Assembly (NCBI RefSeq): GCF_007830355.1
Contig: NZ_VLKO01000005.1
Span: 1-64,000, forward strand
Direction of reading: 5' to 3'
DNA from: Flavobacterium tiangeerense
GTDB lineage: Bacteria > Bacteroidota > Bacteroidia > Flavobacteriales > Flavobacteriaceae
Length of the DNA stretch: 64,000 bases
In this document: positions 25,694 to 35,212 of the stretch, one piece after another
Layout: the number at the start of each line of letters is the position of its first letter
Numbering within the stretch: the first letter of the stretch is position 1
Notes under the pieces: generated by a model
Database searches by the model: none
What the model was told of the DNA's origin: nothing
The model's input: only the letters and a program-made list of their open reading frames with translations
Position numbers and translations under genes: made by a program

Positions 25694-28600
25694 TTAAATC
25701 TCAATTTTATCTATTTCCTTCATAATCCTATCGGTCTCACTTAGCGCTACAATAATCTTTTGGTAATGCAGAATGTCTTCAAAGGATAATTCTCGTTCCT
25801 TTCGGTCTTTGAGCCATTTTTGAGCGGGTTGGTAGCCGCCTATGTAAAAGTTCCAAGCTACTTCGGGAACGTTGTCAAAATATTGTGTGTCGTTGATGTA
25901 CACGCGACCTAAGTGCTTCTCGACTGCGCTCGAAGGGACAAATTTTGGTTTACCTACAATATTGTCGCCATCTTCGGGATATTCTGTGATATAATTTTCT
26001 ACTGTTTCACTTTCTAGTAAATGGATTTGACGTAACTCGCCACCTAATGCTACTAGCTCATAAAACTTTTTAATATCAGTAGGATAAGGAACTCTTGGAA
26101 AATCAATTTTTAAAAACTCTTTGTATTTCTCTCTGTACGTTGGACTGTGTAATACCGCATAGATGTAATCAAGTAGGTCAATTGGCGTTAAAAGATCTGA
26201 TTGTATACTTTCAATCTTTTCAGGTGAAAATTTCATCAACAGATCATTGCATATTTTATAAACAATATCCATGTTAAGATTAGGCGTGCGAACCACTTCA
26301 TCTAATAAACTTGGCTGATTAGTTTTTTCTGGGTATAAATAGAGAGGGAAGACACTATCAATTCCAACGCTATCTGATCTTATACATCCTGTAGAGAAAA
26401 TGTTTTTTGTTAAGAAATAATAACTTGTTGGATTGTTTTGAGGTTGTCTATTTACAGATAATATTCCTAGATTGTCTCTATCAATAAAATGTTTCATTAT
26501 TTCATTTCTCGGATAACAATGAAACCCTTTTGTTTTTCCTGTGTAAAAAGTATATCTATCGTCAAAGAGGCGATATGATATTTTTGTTATTTTTCCTTTA
26601 TAAGGATAGTTTTCTTGTAAATCTTTCTTTGCAAAATTCACTTGCCAATCTCTTACATCTTTTCCTAATTGATATTTTGTTCTAGCCGTTTCATCATCTA
26701 ATAATAAAAAATCTTCAATCGTTTTGGTTAAATCGTTTTCAGTCTTATGTATTGTGAAATTATCTCTTGCAGTAACAATTCCAACATTATTTAAAGTAAA
26801 TAGTTCATTTAATTTAAATCCTTCATCATAATTTTCTTGAATGTCAAAATCTTTACTTACAAAAAAATAATTTGGAGCAACATTTGGCAACTTTTTATAA
26901 TCAATAGTTTTTATAGAATTATTTGATAGAAAATCATATTTCAATTCCCTTTTACCAAATAAATCATAATGAAAAACATCTGCCAATTCATCAACTTTTT
27001 TCTTACCTGTTTTTACAAATAAGTTAATGGAAACACCCTGCATGATGTCAAAGACATTTTGGTCAACAGAACCATCAGGTGAAACTTCTTTTTTCTTACT
27101 ATTTCCGTGTAAATCTATGGTGTAAATTTTATCGTAGGTTTTCAGTAAATTCCATCGCATTCCTCTGAAAGTAGGATTATCTAAAAAGCCATGAGGATTA
27201 ATAAATGCTAAAATTCCACTACCGTTTTTGTCAATAAAATGTTGCCCAAAACGCATAAATTTTACGTAATCGTCATTTATCCATTTAGGATTTCTTTCTT
27301 TTAATTTTTCTTTACCTCCTGGTTCTTTTTTATAATCTTCCATCAGGTTCATAATCCATTCGCCTTTGTTGGCACTTTCGCCACTATACGGCGGATTCCC
27401 TATCACCACCATAACGGGTGCATCACGTTTTATGGCGTTGGCTTGATCGGCTTCGTCACTCAACCAGCTGCTAAATAAGGTTTGAGAGTCGGGGTGGGCT
27501 TCTTCTAAACTATTGGTTAGGAAAATTCTAAAACGTTGGTCATCGGTGGGTTTGTAACCTGTTTCGGTTAGTAACATGTCCATCTTCAGGTGTGCCATAG
27601 CGTAAGAGGCCATTAGCAACTCAAAACCATTTAAACGTGGTATTAAATCGTTAGTAACGTACTTGCTCCAAATGCCTTGTTGTCCCTTGAATTTCTTGTG
27701 AATGTGTTTTACCACCTCGGCAAGAAAGGTTCCCGTTCCAGTGGCGGGATCTAAGATTTGTACTTTGTGAACTTCGACTTCGGTTTCTACTTCTACAATT
27801 TTAGATTTAGCACCTACACCAGTTTGCGTAACGGCTTTTTTCTTGATTTTAATTTTGCTGGTATCAGCTAAACCTTGTGGCAAGTTGAACTCAGTTTTTA
27901 AAATATCATCTACCGCACGCACTATAAAATTTACTACAGGTTGTGGTGTGTACCAAACTCCGCGAGCTTTACGTAAGGCTGGATTGTATTCACCAAGAAA
28001 GGTTTCGTAAAAATGCACCACAGGATCTTCTTGCTTGGTGCTTTTCCCGAAGTTTTTCATAATATCCTCGACATCACTGGCCAAGAAAATAGAAATTAAT
28101 TCATCTACTATCCAAACCAAGCGCGTATCTAAGTCGTAACCTGCAATGTCTTGAAATAATTTTCGTAAAAAAGGATTGCTTTTAGGTATAAGTGTGGCAG
28201 CTTCTTCCCGTGAAAAATTTTCTAATGTTGGGTCGTGATAACGAGCGGCAAACATTCCGTAAGCAATGGTTTGCGCATAAATATCGGCGAAAGCCTTATT
28301 GTCGATATCATGAATTAGCATTTGCTGAAACGATAACATTTGCGATTTTAGTTGCGAACGGTTGTTGTGTTCATCATCACTGATTAAAGATTTTTCAATA
28401 ACATCGGCCATTAATTTTGCTTTACCGGCCATCATTTGCGCCAGCTTTGTGGGGCTTTTAATGGTTTGCGATATGGTTTCGGCAAAGTTTTTAATCAAGT
28501 TTTTAAACTGGTCGAAGTTTTCGGGTTTAGCAATGATGCTTCCATTTTCTAGAGAAGCAATTTCAATTTTAGTAACAAATTCACCATCTTTATAAAAATG

Positions 28601-28909
28601 GAAATCCATATAATCTGTAAATATCAAATTACTTAAACCCGCTTTGTATCGATCAAACTGTTCTTTGAGTTTTTTATCTTTTAGATCTACGCCAATATCT
28701 TTAGCTTCTACATACCCAACAGGAATGTCCTTACGTGTCAATACATAATCAGGTGCGCCACAAGCCACTCTAGCGGGCTCATTTGTAACTAAAACGTCTG
28801 GCAAAATAGCCATTAAAAGATTCTGCAAATCCCCACGGTAGGAGTGTTCTCGTGCGTTACCTGTTTGAAATAAAGTATTTATTTTAGTAATGTATTGTTC
28901 AATGGTCAT
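25694..28909 (-). CDS. Single-chain restriction-modification enzyme (type IIG/ISP-like)
   Basis: 1071 residues combining nuclease and methylase. The N-terminal PD-(D/E)xK nuclease has Asp54 (GAPDYVL), Glu68 and Lys70 (VGYVEAKD). A helical linker leads to an N6-adenine methyltransferase with motif I DPATGTGTFL (about 386) and motif IV GNPPYSG (about 505). The last 350 residues should be target recognition. No helicase motor is seen, so it is more like type IIG than type I or full type ISP. It would both protect and cut at one asymmetric site. It lies 51 nt upstream of the higB promoter region and may share the island with the toxin-antitoxin pair. A 25-bp repeat-like palindrome occurs inside the gene (25916-25940). 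Confidence 0.88.
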   Translation of the reverse strand: MTIEQYITKINTLFQTGNAREHSYRGDLQNLLMAILPDVLVTNEPARVACGAPDYVLTRKDIPVGYVEAKDIGVDLKDKKLKEQFDRYKAGLSNLIFTDYMDFHFYKDGEFVTKIEIASLENGSIIAKPENFDQFKNLIKNFAETISQTIKSPTKLAQMMAGKAKLMADVIEKSLISDDEHNNRSQLKSQMLSFQQMLIHDIDNKAFADIYAQTIAYGMFAARYHDPTLENFSREEAATLIPKSNPFLRKLFQDIAGYDLDTRLVWIVDELISIFLASDVEDIMKNFGKSTKQEDPVVHFYETFLGEYNPALRKARGVWYTPQPVVNFIVRAVDDILKTEFNLPQGLADTSKIKIKKKAVTQTGVGAKSKIVEVETEVEVHKVQILDPATGTGTFLAEVVKHIHKKFKGQQGIWSKYVTNDLIPRLNGFELLMASYAMAHLKMDMLLTETGYKPTDDQRFRIFLTNSLEEAHPDSQTLFSSWLSDEADQANAIKRDAPVMVVIGNPPYSGESANKGEWIMNLMEDYKKEPGGKEKLKERNPKWINDDYVKFMRFGQHFIDKNGSGILAFINPHGFLDNPTFRGMRWNLLKTYDKIYTIDLHGNSKKKEVSPDGSVDQNVFDIMQGVSINLFVKTGKKKVDELADVFHYDLFGKRELKYDFLSNNSIKTIDYKKLPNVAPNYFFVSKDFDIQENYDEGFKLNELFTLNNVGIVTARDNFTIHKTENDLTKTIEDFLLLDDETARTKYQLGKDVRDWQVNFAKKDLQENYPYKGKITKISYRLFDDRYTFYTGKTKGFHCYPRNEIMKHFIDRDNLGILSVNRQPQNNPTSYYFLTKNIFSTGCIRSDSVGIDSVFPLYLYPEKTNQPSLLDEVVRTPNLNMDIVYKICNDLLMKFSPEKIESIQSDLLTPIDLLDYIYAVLHSPTYREKYKEFLKIDFPRVPYPTDIKKFYELVALGGELRQIHLLESETVENYITEYPEDGDNIVGKPKFVPSSAVEKHLGRVYINDTQYFDNVPEVAWNFYIGGYQPAQKWLKDRKERELSFEDILHYQKIIVALSETDRIMKEIDKIEI
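25916..25940. repeat. Repeat-like palindrome inside the restriction-modification gene
   Basis: CTTCTCGA-CTGCGC-TCGAAG followed by GGACA. It resembles dispersed flavobacterial palindromes and encodes the stretch VPSSAVEK in the C-terminal region of the enzyme. Confidence 0.45.
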
Positions 28910-29446
28910 GTAGCGAATTTTTCTTGTTTGATTTTTTACATGCAGTGATCCCTTTAAAAACAGTTTTAAAATCGTGGTATTTTAAATGCTGTTATCATTT
29001 TTTTTAGGTACTGATATGTAATGATGCTTTATTATAGCGTTTGAAGGCTAAATGTAAGAAATTCGGAGTTGAATTTCATAATATCTTATCAACAAAAGAG
29101 AAATTGTGGTACAAATACAAAACGGGAGCTGGTTTTAATCCTGTCCTGTTCTCGTTTTCAACTAATCCTACATATCTATAAAAAAGCCATAACGTTTGCA
29201 ACGCGACTCACTAAATTTGCGATCAGTCATTTACCAATCAACATTTTAGATTTACAATATTTAATTTCACAGTATCAAATGTAAACTTAGGTGTTTATTT
29301 ACAAGCAGTAGAGTTGCAGCGAGAATGTGTTGCAAATTATTTTAAACAGCAACAATTGTGTCCTTCATACCTAGGAAATACTATCTTTGTTAATAAGGTT
29401 CTAGTGCAATCTAAAATGTATAATCCATTAAATTAAGTAGGATAGA
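28910..29446. promoter_or_regulatory. Intergenic region at the right side of the restriction island
   Basis: 537 bases. A promoter for the following barrel gene is visible: TTG (29356-29358), 23-nt spacer, TATCTTTG (29382-29389). The sequence TTTGCAACGCG (29195-29205) is the exact complement of 24051-24061 on the other side of the island. A 71-codon open frame (29069-29284) lacks coding character. Otherwise AT-rich, nothing else seen. Confidence 0.5.
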
Positions 29447-30169
29447 ATGATAAAAGTTCTAAAAAAATATAGAAACAGCTTTCTTGTGGGATGTATTTTT
29501 ATTAGTATGTCTGCTTTTGGTCAAGAGAATCAAGCTATTGAGGAAAAGGCAATTGTTAAGGTAGATTCATTATACAGAGAAGATCAGTTTTATTTTGCTT
29601 TATCATACAACTCATTGGTAAACAGACCTGCGGGAGTGTCTCAAAATAAATTTTCTTCGGGTGTGTCGTTGGGTTTTTTAAGAGACATGCCTATTAATGC
29701 TAATAGAACTTGGGCCGTAGCCACAGGACTTGGATTTACATATAACAATTTCAATCAAAATCTTATAGTGAATGAGCAAAATAGTGTTGTGAATTACCAA
29801 CTCATTCCAGCCGATGTCCGTGTAGATAAAAACAAGTTTTCTCAACTCTCAGTGGATGTGCCCATAGAATTAAGATGGCGTACATCAACTTATGAGAGTC
29901 ATAAATTTTGGCGCATTTATACGGGTTTAAAATTTAGTTATTTGTTGTATGATCGTTCCCTTTTTAACGGAAGTCCAGAGCGTATTATAGTTCAAAACAA
30001 TTCTGATTTTAATGCACTTCAATACGGAGTGTATCTTGCTACGGGCTACAACACTGTAAATTTGTATATGTATTATGGTTTAAATCCTTTGTTTCAAAAA
30101 GCAACATTAAATGGAGCTTCTGTAAACATGAGAGCATTTAATTTGGGAATTATTTTTTATATCTTATAA
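29447..30169 (+). CDS. Outer membrane beta-barrel protein, PorT-like
   Basis: 240 residues. A signal peptide (about 1-25, ending SAFGQ) is followed by beta strands with aromatic ends: FYFALSYNSLVNR, GVSLGFLRDMPIN, WAVATGLGFTYNNFNQNL, LSVDVPIELRWR, WRIYTGLKFSYLLYDRS, YGVYLATGYNTVNLYMYYGL and MRAFNLGIIFYIL. This is the outer-membrane-barrel family that includes PorT/SprT of the type IX secretion system. I cannot say whether it is SprT itself, so the name is withheld. A good promoter (29356-29389) precedes it. It converges with the next gene, overlapping it by 6 bp at the stop codons. Confidence 0.7.
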   Translation: MIKVLKKYRNSFLVGCIFISMSAFGQENQAIEEKAIVKVDSLYREDQFYFALSYNSLVNRPAGVSQNKFSSGVSLGFLRDMPINANRTWAVATGLGFTYNNFNQNLIVNEQNSVVNYQLIPADVRVDKNKFSQLSVDVPIELRWRTSTYESHKFWRIYTGLKFSYLLYDRSLFNGSPERIIVQNNSDFNALQYGVYLATGYNTVNLYMYYGLNPLFQKATLNGASVNMRAFNLGIIFYIL

Positions 30170-30790
30170 CCATAAGAACAATAAAAACAATTGTGGAACG
30201 GCACCTAATGCAAAACCAATAACGAGTTCTTTATAAGTGTGCGCGTTCATTACCAGTCGGGACGATGCTATAAGTCCGTTCAATAAAATGAGTAATGCAA
30301 CGGTAATTGTATTTTCCAATTGCAAATGCATGCTTAAACCTATAATAAAAACGGTCAAAGAGCTTATGCTTAGTAAGTGTAAGCTTGCTTTAATGTTCAT
30401 AAAAAGCAAGAGTAATGCCATTAAACTACTAAAAAGTCCCCCAATTAAAAAGAAATGCAATTCAGGATAACGATTAATCACGATTGTGTTTTTGACTAGC
30501 AAAATAATTAAAAAACAATGCAATAATAACGGAATCTTTCGTTGTGCAATTTTATAAACCATCACAGAATCAATTTGTCCTGAAACCTTTAGGATAAAAA
30601 ATCCTAAAATAGGAATGCACACGGTTAATAAAACCACTTGAAAGAGCACAAATAATTTTTCTTGAAACTGAAACGTGTTTCCACTATACCACATATATAG
30701 TAAAGCTGCTATAGTTGGTATAAAAACAGGGTGAAAGACATAAGAGAAAACAGGAAGGATTTTTTTCAAGACAATTTTTTTTGAAAACAA
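30164..30790 (-). CDS. PAP2-like polytopic membrane protein
   Basis: 208 residues with about six hydrophobic segments (about 14-34, 40-66, 85-105, 110-130, 135-160, 186-206). The region SSRLVMNAHTYKELVIGFALGAVPQ (about 175-199) resembles the C-terminal half of the PAP2 phosphatase signature (SRxxxxxH then a glycine-rich membrane segment). The N-terminal KXXXXXXRP motif is not clear; KIAQRKIPLL may be a remnant. It may be a lipid phosphatase relative that lost part of its active site, or a structural homologue. It is transcribed alone, convergent with the PorT-like gene. Confidence 0.6.
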   Translation of the reverse strand: MFSKKIVLKKILPVFSYVFHPVFIPTIAALLYMWYSGNTFQFQEKLFVLFQVVLLTVCIPILGFFILKVSGQIDSVMVYKIAQRKIPLLLHCFLIILLVKNTIVINRYPELHFFLIGGLFSSLMALLLLFMNIKASLHLLSISSLTVFIIGLSMHLQLENTITVALLILLNGLIASSRLVMNAHTYKELVIGFALGAVPQLFLLFLWL

Positions 30791-30891
30791 ATATAATGAA
30801 TCTTATAAGTGTAAAAAACACCCTTTTTCTTTTGCTACTTGTTTTTTGAATTCTAGAAGCTTTATCCTAGAAAGAGCGTGTAATTTTTGTG

Positions 30892-30899
30892 TATTTTTG
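30892..30899 (+). promoter_or_regulatory. -7 element TATTTTTG before murF-alr
   Basis: TAnnTTTG element 50 bases upstream of the ATG at 30950; no clear -33 TTG at the usual distance. Confidence 0.45.
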
Positions 30900-30949
30900 A
30901 TAAAAATTAAAGCTTAATTGCAATTTTAAGTAAGATAATAAGGAGAACT

Positions 30950-33394
30950 ATGAGTCAAAAAATTCTAGCAAGTTTGCAAACAATTCAATCCGTGCGTCAT
31001 GGCGATTTTGATAATGATGACTTAGATGCAGTTTCTATTGATAGCCGTTCGTTGCAAAACGGAGTTCAAACGCTTTTTTTTGCTTTGGTTGGCGTGCAGC
31101 ATGACGCGCATGACTATATAGATGATCTTATTGTATCGGGTGTTCAAAACTTTGTAGTCACTTTTATCCCAAAAGAGTGCGAAGGGAAAGCTAATTTTTA
31201 TGTCGTTTCGAATACGATGACGGCCTTGCAAGAATTTGCAGCATATTACAGAGCGCTTTTTCAAATTCCAGTTATTGGGTTAACCGGTAGCAACGGAAAG
31301 ACCATTGTTAAGGAGTGGCTCAATTTTTTATTGGCTCCAGATTATAATATTATTCGCAGTCCAAAGAGTTATAATTCTCAGGTAGGTGTTCCATTATCTG
31401 TTGTTGGCATAAATGAAAAACACAACTTAGGTATTTTTGAAGCAGGTATTTCAACTCGTGGCGAAATGCAAAACTTAGAAAAAATCATCAAGCCTACCAT
31501 AGGAGTGCTAACCAATATAGGTACTGCTCATGACGAAGGATTTACCAATACAACTGAAAAAATTAAAGAGAAATTATTATTATTTCAAAATGCTGAAGTA
31601 CTAATTTATTATAAAAATCAAACCGTTGAAGCATACTTGCCGTCGGACATACAAAAATTCTCTTGGAGTTTTTTAAATCCCTTAGCAACTGTACTTGTTA
31701 CTAAAGAAGTGAAGGATTCCAATACTATTTTGCACATTCATTGCGGAGAAGTGGTTTTTGATGTTAAAATTCCTTTTTTTGATGAAGCTTCAATAGAAAA
31801 TGCCATTTCTTGTATTTTAGTTTTGTTGTTTTTACATGTTGAGGTCAGTACTATTCAGGAGCGTATATCGCAATTGTATCCGGTTGAAATGCGCCTGAAA
31901 TTAAAAAATGGCATCAACAATTGCAATATTATTGATGATAGTTATAGTAGTGATTTCCAGTCGTTAAAAATTGCATTGGACTTTCTTGAAAATCAAAAAC
32001 AGTCTAAGAAAAAGACATTAATTTTATCAGATATTTTTCAAAGCGGATTATCCCTTGAGGAGTTGTATGATAAAGTTTCGCATCTCATCAAGGTCAATAA
32101 TATTGATCGAGTAATCGCTATTGGTGAAACTATTAGTAAATTTCAAGATAAGTTTACCAATGCTCTTTTTTTCAAAACGACAGCCGAGTTTATTGCCGAT
32201 ATAGCACAACTAGATTTTTTTAATGAAACCATTTTAATAAAAGGAGCAAGAGCATTTCAATTTGAAGAAATAGTGTATTTACTCGAAGAGAAAACACATG
32301 AAACTGTTTTAGAAATCAATTTGAATGCCATATCGCACAACCTAAATTTTTTCAAAGCTAAACTTAAGCCAAATGTAAAAATTATGGTAATGGTCAAGGC
32401 TTTTGGATATGGTAATGGCGGTCTTGAAATTGCAAAATTGTTAGAGTTTAATAAGGTGAATTATCTAGGTGTGGCCTTTGCAGATGAGGGAATAGCATTA
32501 AAAAAAGGTGGGATTAAAGTTCCTATTATGGTTCTCAATCCAGAAAGTACCAGTTTTTCAGCAATTATCAAACATAAATTAGAACCAGAGATTTACAGTT
32601 TAAAAGGACTTTACGCCTTTTTAAAAATTGCCAGCCAAAAAGGATTAGAGAATTTTCCCATTCATATTAAGATGGATACTGGAATGCATCGATTGGGTTT
32701 TGAAGCGGCTACAATAGACGAATTGATTTTGGCTTTGCAAGGAAACAAAACAGTGCAAGTCAAAAGTATTTTATCACATTTAGCAACTAGTGATGATCCT
32801 TCTCAACATGATTTTGCTCGATCACAAATAGCGCTTTTTGAGCAACTATCCTCAAAACTGATGGCTCAATTACCGAATGTTCCATTGCGACACATCTTGA
32901 ACACATCTGGAATTAGTAATTTTATGGATTCTCAATATGACATGGTTCGGTTGGGGATTGGTTTGTATGGAGTTTCAAATGATAGTGACGAACAACATAA
33001 ACTTGAAAATGTTGGGACACTTAAATCCATAATTTCACAATTACGCACTATTAAAGCGGGAGAAAGTGTAGGATATGGCAGGCGATTTGTTGCTTCAAAA
33101 GACACGGTAATTGCCACTATACCTATTGGTTATGCTGATGGAATTTCACGAGGTTTGGGCAATGGTGTAGGTCATGTGCTAGTGCGAAATACTAAAGCGG
33201 CCATTGTGGGTAGTGTCTGTATGGACATGTTGATGGTTGATGTGACTGGAATTGATTGTAAAGAAGGAGATGTAGTGGTGCTTTTTGGAGAGCAGCTCCG
33301 AGTGAATGAAATTGCTGAGAAATTAAATACAATTCCTTATGAAATATTAACGAATGTATCTCAACGGGTAAAACGTGTCTTTTATAGAGAATAG
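30950..33394 (+). CDS. Bifunctional MurF ligase / alanine racemase
   Basis: 814 residues. The N-terminal part (about 1-435) is MurF, with P-loop GSNGKTIVKE near 113 and the Mur ligase middle and C-terminal domains; the usual Thr-Thr after GK is Thr-Ile here. The C-terminal part (about 440-814) is alanine racemase, with PLP-Lys483 in VMVKAFGYG, MDTGMHRLGF, and GYGRRF carrying the second catalytic Tyr. Alr makes D-alanine, Ddl joins two, and MurF adds D-Ala-D-Ala to the UDP-MurNAc-tripeptide. The fusion couples supply and use of D-Ala and is known from Bacteroidota. The gene stands alone, followed by mscL 90 nt later. Confidence 0.93.
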   Translation: MSQKILASLQTIQSVRHGDFDNDDLDAVSIDSRSLQNGVQTLFFALVGVQHDAHDYIDDLIVSGVQNFVVTFIPKECEGKANFYVVSNTMTALQEFAAYYRALFQIPVIGLTGSNGKTIVKEWLNFLLAPDYNIIRSPKSYNSQVGVPLSVVGINEKHNLGIFEAGISTRGEMQNLEKIIKPTIGVLTNIGTAHDEGFTNTTEKIKEKLLLFQNAEVLIYYKNQTVEAYLPSDIQKFSWSFLNPLATVLVTKEVKDSNTILHIHCGEVVFDVKIPFFDEASIENAISCILVLLFLHVEVSTIQERISQLYPVEMRLKLKNGINNCNIIDDSYSSDFQSLKIALDFLENQKQSKKKTLILSDIFQSGLSLEELYDKVSHLIKVNNIDRVIAIGETISKFQDKFTNALFFKTTAEFIADIAQLDFFNETILIKGARAFQFEEIVYLLEEKTHETVLEINLNAISHNLNFFKAKLKPNVKIMVMVKAFGYGNGGLEIAKLLEFNKVNYLGVAFADEGIALKKGGIKVPIMVLNPESTSFSAIIKHKLEPEIYSLKGLYAFLKIASQKGLENFPIHIKMDTGMHRLGFEAATIDELILALQGNKTVQVKSILSHLATSDDPSQHDFARSQIALFEQLSSKLMAQLPNVPLRHILNTSGISNFMDSQYDMVRLGIGLYGVSNDSDEQHKLENVGTLKSIISQLRTIKAGESVGYGRRFVASKDTVIATIPIGYADGISRGLGNGVGHVLVRNTKAAIVGSVCMDMLMVDVTGIDCKEGDVVVLFGEQLRVNEIAEKLNTIPYEILTNVSQRVKRVFYRE

Positions 33395-33484
33395 TTATAA
33401 TTTTGTTAATTTTTTGCTTATTCGCATTAAAAATTTATTTAAGTTCGTACTCACAAACAAATATTAACTTAAATTTAAATTATT

Positions 33485-33898
33485 ATGGGATTTTTTAGTG
33501 ATTTCAAAGCTTCTTTGATGAAGGGCGATGTGATAAGTTTAGCTACTGCTGTTGTAATGGGTGGTGCTTTTGGTAAAATTATTGGTTCAGCAGTAGATGA
33601 TGTCATTATGCCAATAGTTGGTTTAGTAACAGGCGGAATAGATTTTACTCAGAAATTTGTAGCTTTAAACGGGAATTCATATCCGGATTTAGCTGCTGCA
33701 AAAGCTGCTGGTGCTGCCGTAATTACGTATGGTAATTTAGTACAAGCAATCATCAATTTTGTAATTATTGCTTTCTTTATTTTTGTAGTGTTAAGAGCTG
33801 CTGAAAAAGCTAAAAAGAAAGAAGAAGTTGCAGCTGCTCCTGCTGGTCCTACTCAAGAAGAGTTGTTAACTCAAATTAGAGATTTATTAAAAAAGTAA
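33485..33898 (+). CDS. mscL: Large-conductance mechanosensitive channel
   Basis: 137 residues. The N-terminal amphipathic helix and TM1 ([20 protein letters not shown] then [24 protein letters not shown]) are the MscL signature. A short periplasmic loop (about 55-80) follows, then TM2 (about 83-107, [20 protein letters not shown]) and a charged C-terminal bundle (KAKKKEE to the end). The channel opens on membrane stretch to release solutes in osmotic downshock. The periplasmic loop contains an Ala-rich stretch ([13 protein letters not shown]) seen in some flavobacterial forms. A terminator follows at 33925-33952. Confidence 0.93.
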   Translation: MGFFSDFKASLMKGDVISLATAVVMGGAFGKIIGSAVDDVIMPIVGLVTGGIDFTQKFVALNGNSYPDLAAAKAAGAAVITYGNLVQAIINFVIIAFFIFVVLRAAEKAKKKEEVAAAPAGPTQEELLTQIRDLLKK

Positions 33899-33924
33899 TT
33901 TCCGCTACATTATATATTCTAACT

Positions 33925-33952
33925 AAACCGCTACGTAATTGTGGCGGTTTTT
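33925..33952 (+). terminator. Terminator after mscL
   Basis: Stem AAACCGCTAC / GTGGCGGTTT (one mismatch pair) with a 6-nt loop and T run. Confidence 0.8.
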
Positions 33953-34057
33953 CTTTGTGTATATTTCATTCTGTATCTAAGTTTTGGCATAAACCAAATG
34001 GAGCTCGTTTAATAAAAAGTTTGTTTTGTAACATTTTGTTATTTTTTGTGAACGCTA

Positions 34058-34087
34058 TTGAAATGTTTTTAATATTAATTACTTTTG
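34058..34087 (+). promoter_or_regulatory. asd promoter (TTG-N19-TACTTTTG)
   Basis: TTG at 34058-34060, 19-nt spacer, TACTTTTG at 34080-34087. A clean match to the Bacteroidota -33/-7 consensus, 34 nt before the ATG. Confidence 0.7.
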
Positions 34088-34121
34088 TTCTTCAAATGTA
34101 AACCTAGAAAAAACACATACG

Positions 34122-35111
34122 ATGAAAATAGCAGTTGTAGGAGCCACAGGAATGGTAGGCGAGATCATGTTGAAAGTTTTAGCCGAAAGAAACTTCCCAG
34201 TAACAGAATTAATTCCAGTAGCATCAGAACGTTCTGTAGGGAAAGAGATTGATTTTAAAGGTCAAAAATATACTGTTGTGGGCTTGCAAACTGCTGTTGA
34301 TATGAAAGCGGATATTGCTTTATTTTCAGCTGGTGGTGAAACTTCTCTGGAGTGGGCTCCAAAATTTGCTGCTGCGGGAACTACGGTTATTGATAACTCA
34401 TCGGCTTGGAGAATGGATCCTACCAAAAAACTTATTGTTCCAGAGATTAATGCTGATGCGCTAACTGCTGCTGATAAAATTATCGCCAATCCAAACTGTT
34501 CGACTATTCAAATGGTCTTGGTATTAGCGCCATTGCACCGTAAATACAATATCAAACGTGTGATTGTTTCTACTTACCAATCCATCACCGGAACGGGAGT
34601 TAAGGCAGTGCAACAATTAGAAAACGAATATGCAGGCGTACAAGGTGAAATGGCCTATAAGTATCCTATTCACCGCAATGCGATTCCACAATGTGACTCT
34701 TTTGAAGAAAATGGATATACCAAAGAAGAGATGAAATTGGTTCGTGAAACACAAAAAATATTAGATGACAGAACCATTGCTGTAACGGCTACTGCAGTGC
34801 GTGTTCCTGTTGTAGGAGGACACAGTGAGGCTGTGAATGTGGAGTTCACAAACGACTTTGATGTGAGTGAGGTAAGAGCCATTTTACACCACACTGATGG
34901 AGTTGTTCTTCAAGATAACATTGATGCTTTTACTTATCCAATGCCACTTTATGCCGAAGGGAAAGACGCTGTTTTTGTAGGTAGAATTCGTCGTGATGAA
35001 AGTCAAGAAAATACTTTGAATATGTGGATTGTTGCTGATAACTTGCGTAAAGGAGCTGCTACAAATACAGTTCAAATTGCTGAATATTTGGTAGCTAACA
35101 AATTGGTGTAA
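34122..35111 (+). CDS. asd: Aspartate-semialdehyde dehydrogenase
   Basis: 329 residues. The N-terminal NADP-binding motif is VVGATGMVG (5-13), the catalytic Cys126 sits in NPNCSTIQ, and the catalytic His is in VVGGHSEAVNVEF (near 245). It reduces aspartyl phosphate to aspartate semialdehyde, the branch point to lysine/diaminopimelate, threonine and methionine. DAP is needed for the peptidoglycan made by the MurF-Alr enzyme encoded just upstream. It is transcribed alone from a clear promoter and stops at a long hairpin. Confidence 0.94.
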   Translation: MKIAVVGATGMVGEIMLKVLAERNFPVTELIPVASERSVGKEIDFKGQKYTVVGLQTAVDMKADIALFSAGGETSLEWAPKFAAAGTTVIDNSSAWRMDPTKKLIVPEINADALTAADKIIANPNCSTIQMVLVLAPLHRKYNIKRVIVSTYQSITGTGVKAVQQLENEYAGVQGEMAYKYPIHRNAIPQCDSFEENGYTKEEMKLVRETQKILDDRTIAVTATAVRVPVVGGHSEAVNVEFTNDFDVSEVRAILHHTDGVVLQDNIDAFTYPMPLYAEGKDAVFVGRIRRDESQENTLNMWIVADNLRKGAATNTVQIAEYLVANKLV

Positions 35112-35132
35112 ACCAGTTTTTTGTACTTTAAC

Positions 35133-35186
35133 AAAACCATTTGCTTCACGAAAAAATATTTTTGTGAAACAAATGGTTTTCTTTTT
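35133..35186 (+). terminator. Long terminator hairpin after asd
   Basis: Long stem starting AAAACCATTTG and ending CAAATGGTTTT, with inner pairs TTCACGAAAAA / TTTTTGTGAA around ATA, followed by a T-rich stretch. Confidence 0.85.
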
Positions 35187-35198
35187 TCTTGTTTTTGC

Positions 35199-35206
35199 TA
35201 TCTTTG
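35199..35206 (+). promoter_or_regulatory. -7 element TATCTTTG before the His/Cys protein gene
   Basis: TAnnTTTG element seven bases upstream of the ATG at 35213. The frame is open further upstream to a TTG at 35189, which lies before the promoter and is rejected. Confidence 0.6.
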
Positions 35207-35212
35207 GCGCTA

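Noticed and set aside
24051..29205. 11-bp inverted repeat (CGCGTTGCAAA and its complement) flanking the restriction/toxin island as element ends
   Set aside because: Too short and too far apart (5.1 kb) to claim as transposon ends; it may be part of a dispersed repeat, so it is noted only.
29069..29284. 71-codon frame downstream of the restriction gene promoter
   Set aside because: No recognisable domain, no start signals, and composition like the AT-rich spacer.
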